This document shows, in pieces, positions 62,122-64,000 of a stretch of DNA of 64,000 bases. Numbering within the stretch: the stretch's first letter is position 1; every line of letters starts with the position of its first letter. The notes beneath the pieces are model-generated. The model was not told the DNA's origin. It did not search any database and worked only from the letters and a program-made list of their open reading frames with translations. Source of the stretch: Loxodes magnus (lineage: Eukaryota > Ciliophora > Karyorelictea > Loxodida > Loxodidae); the NCBI GenBank assembly GCA_946699065.1, contig CAMPDV010000040.1, positions 558,001-622,000 on the forward strand, given 5' to 3'. The position numbers and the translations under genes were made by a program.

Positions 62122-64000
62122 ATGAGATTCTTAGCGTCTATTCTAATTTTCTGATCACTGGCATAACTTTCAAAATCATGTTGGGATGAAAATTTCAATA
62201 TGGTTTGCAACTTGGATGGCTAATGATGTGCTCTGCCTAACTCCTGTGAGAATTGTAATTATTCAAAAAATTGTGCAAAATGCTTGATAATTGATGTATA
62301 AGGGGTTTGCAAAGCATGCAGATAAGGTTGATATCTTAATAGACTTTCAAACGAATGTTAAAAGAATTGTAGCAAATAGTACTGATTTACATACTAGGAA
62401 TAAATAGAAATCACTTCGGACTTATTTTACACAGTAGAAACATGCTAGTATTGCTTTTCAAATCCTTATTTCATTATGCAAAATAAATGTGATAACTGTG
62501 TTAATATAAATGGAAGTATAATCTGCGTAAAAAATTAGACTCAATAGATTTTATATTAGCAAAGTGCTAGGAATGGAGAACTATAAGATTAGTTTTAAAT
62601 TAAAAAGGAGATTATTGATAAAAGCCACTTATAGACTGGGACTACAGGAACGAAAAAAAGAAAGACTTAATATGATTAATGTCCATATAACATTGTAGGT
62701 GGACATAATTATTTCTTAAATAAAACTCATTTATAGGATGAAGGCATATAAAAATGTGAGCTTGCTTACTATTATACTCCTAAAAGTATGTTTAAAAAAC
62801 CACCTTTACCTTGAGGATGTGGAGTCTATAAATACTCAAATTGCCATGATTTTACTAGAATTTGTGATTATACATGCATAGCTGGTTTTTGGTGATGCAC
62901 ACCTGATGTTTCAACTTGTTCTTCAAATGTTAAGGTTTGTAACCAAATTGCAGCTGATAAAAATAGTATGACATCTTAGTCTAAAACTTTTAATTTTTAT
63001 GATTATTTGACATATATGTAGCCAGGTGGAATTAGTGACGTAACAATTGATAATTCGCAAGCTAATGGATATTAAGTTTATTAAATGGATCCAAATAATC
63101 TTTGATTAGATTGTGAAGATTAATGATACAACCACATATATTCAACTGCTGAATTCGGAGGCTAAAATGGAATTTGCCTTCCCTGCTACAACATGGTCCC
63201 AAATTGTATTGATTGCACTAATCAAGATGGACTCTATTGCAGGAAATGTGATACTGGTTATTACCTTTATGCAGAAGATATAACAGTCACATCTTGTGTC
63301 TCTACCCAAAATTAATGTGGCTGATATTATTTCAATGCTTATGATAAAGTATGACTTTATAGTTATACTTATGAATATATATATTTCTGCAAAAAATGCA
63401 GAATTCCTAATTGCTTAGATTGTAAAAAATCTTCACCTGAAGCAGTTGAATTCGAGACGTGCAAAATATGCGTACCAGGATACTATTTAAAAATAGATAC
63501 AAACGAATGTGTTACCTATAGTTAGTGCTTAGTGCATTATTATACTAAAACCTTATATAATTAACAGCTTCCTGATGGCTCTTATTCCTCAGTTCCTGTA
63601 TGTTTGGAATGCTCTATGGGTAAAAGTACTTGCTATTATTGTGTCTTTGAATGAGATAAAGGATATGATGTTTGCTATAAATGTACTAATAAAAGGTGAC
63701 TTCTTCAATCTAACTTTGTGAATAAAAATTAATGATAATGTGTAGATTCTTGCTTAAGCATGGGCTGGTATTAATATCTAGAAACTGTTTATGACTCTAG
63801 AATTTCTCCTGATGGAAAATGGTATTCCAAAACTTGTAGAAGCTGCTCTTTATGAACATAAATTCCAGTAAGCTGTATTGATTGTATATATGGAACTACT
63901 TAGAATTACAGTGGATTTTAATGCACAAAATGTGATCCAAATTCTTTTTATAAATATCTAGATCGAGGTAAAAATGCTTGCCTTAATGATTGCTAATTTG
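62122..64000 (+). CDS. Secreted or surface Cys-rich repeat protein (furin/VSP-like), partial at right edge
   Basis: ATG 62122 opens a signal peptide (MRFLASILIFWSLAQLSKS) followed by at least 626 residues, continuing past the window. Cysteine-rich repeats of the furin/growth-factor-receptor type recur throughout: CENCNYSKNCAKC, GVCKACRQGWYLN, CIDCTNQDGLYCRKCDTGYY, CLDCKKSSP, CKICVPGYYLK, CTKCDPNSF. Aromatic residues follow most CxxC pairs (G-Y-Y, G-W-Y). Such proteins are abundant and expanded in ciliates as surface or leucine-rich transmembrane antigens. No internal stop other than sense TGA. A C-terminal membrane helix is expected but lies outside the window. Confidence 0.85.

Overview
The window is nuclear DNA of a ciliate, most likely a karyorelict such as Loxodes. 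With the standard code almost nothing is open. Reading TAA and TAG as Gln and TGA as Trp inside genes, with TGA also as the terminator, opens about 27 long frames, many of recognisable eukaryotic families. This matches the karyorelict nuclear code (table 27). Condylostoma (table 28) makes the same sense reassignments, so the assignment is likely but not certain. The DNA is strongly AT-rich. I saw no rRNA, tRNA, CRISPR array, insertion sequence or telomeric repeat.

Most genes are intronless or carry one or two very short GT-AG introns, mostly 16-26 nt with 17 nt the commonest. They were found because a clear protein frame jumps phase exactly at a GT..AG segment. In 22 genes the total length minus the introns is a whole number of codons ending in TGA. 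Genes lie on both strands with no operons. Gaps run from 22 bp to 4 kb.

Layout. 1-6264: start of a minus-strand gene at the edge, an unknown plus gene, an acylation-tagged Gln/Asn-rich protein, an ALY/REF mRNA-export factor, an unknown protein and a CDK-like kinase. 6861-18264: a probable mitochondrial monothiol glutaredoxin, a four-helix membrane protein, a DYRK kinase with a very long tail, and a bacterial-type YeeE/YedE sulfur transporter. 18570-32384: an unknown protein, a coiled-coil protein, a protein with ERLY/CTFQP repeats, an IolG-type oxidoreductase, and a large coiled-coil protein with a prion-like NQGF array. 36420-46038: a kelch/Cys-rich membrane receptor-like protein, an OSCA/TMEM63 channel, and two unknown proteins. 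46631-57311: SF-assemblin, a membrane-tethered bZIP factor, a protein with possible Sfi1-like helices, and CFAP206. 57946-64000: a small basic protein with an LPLPSF motif, TAF10, a PX-domain protein sharing a 27 bp divergent gap with a tail-anchored protein, and a Cys-rich surface protein running off the right edge.

Functionally this is ordinary eukaryotic housekeeping with a ciliary and cytoskeletal flavour (CFAP206, SF-assemblin, several coiled-coil proteins), plus signalling (CDK, DYRK), membrane sensing (OSCA, kelch receptor, tethered bZIP) and gene expression (ALY/REF, TAF10). The most interesting items are the context-dependent code with tiny introns, three genes that end without an in-frame TGA, the NQGF protein, the tethered bZIP, the eukaryotic YeeE gene and the divergent glutaredoxin.
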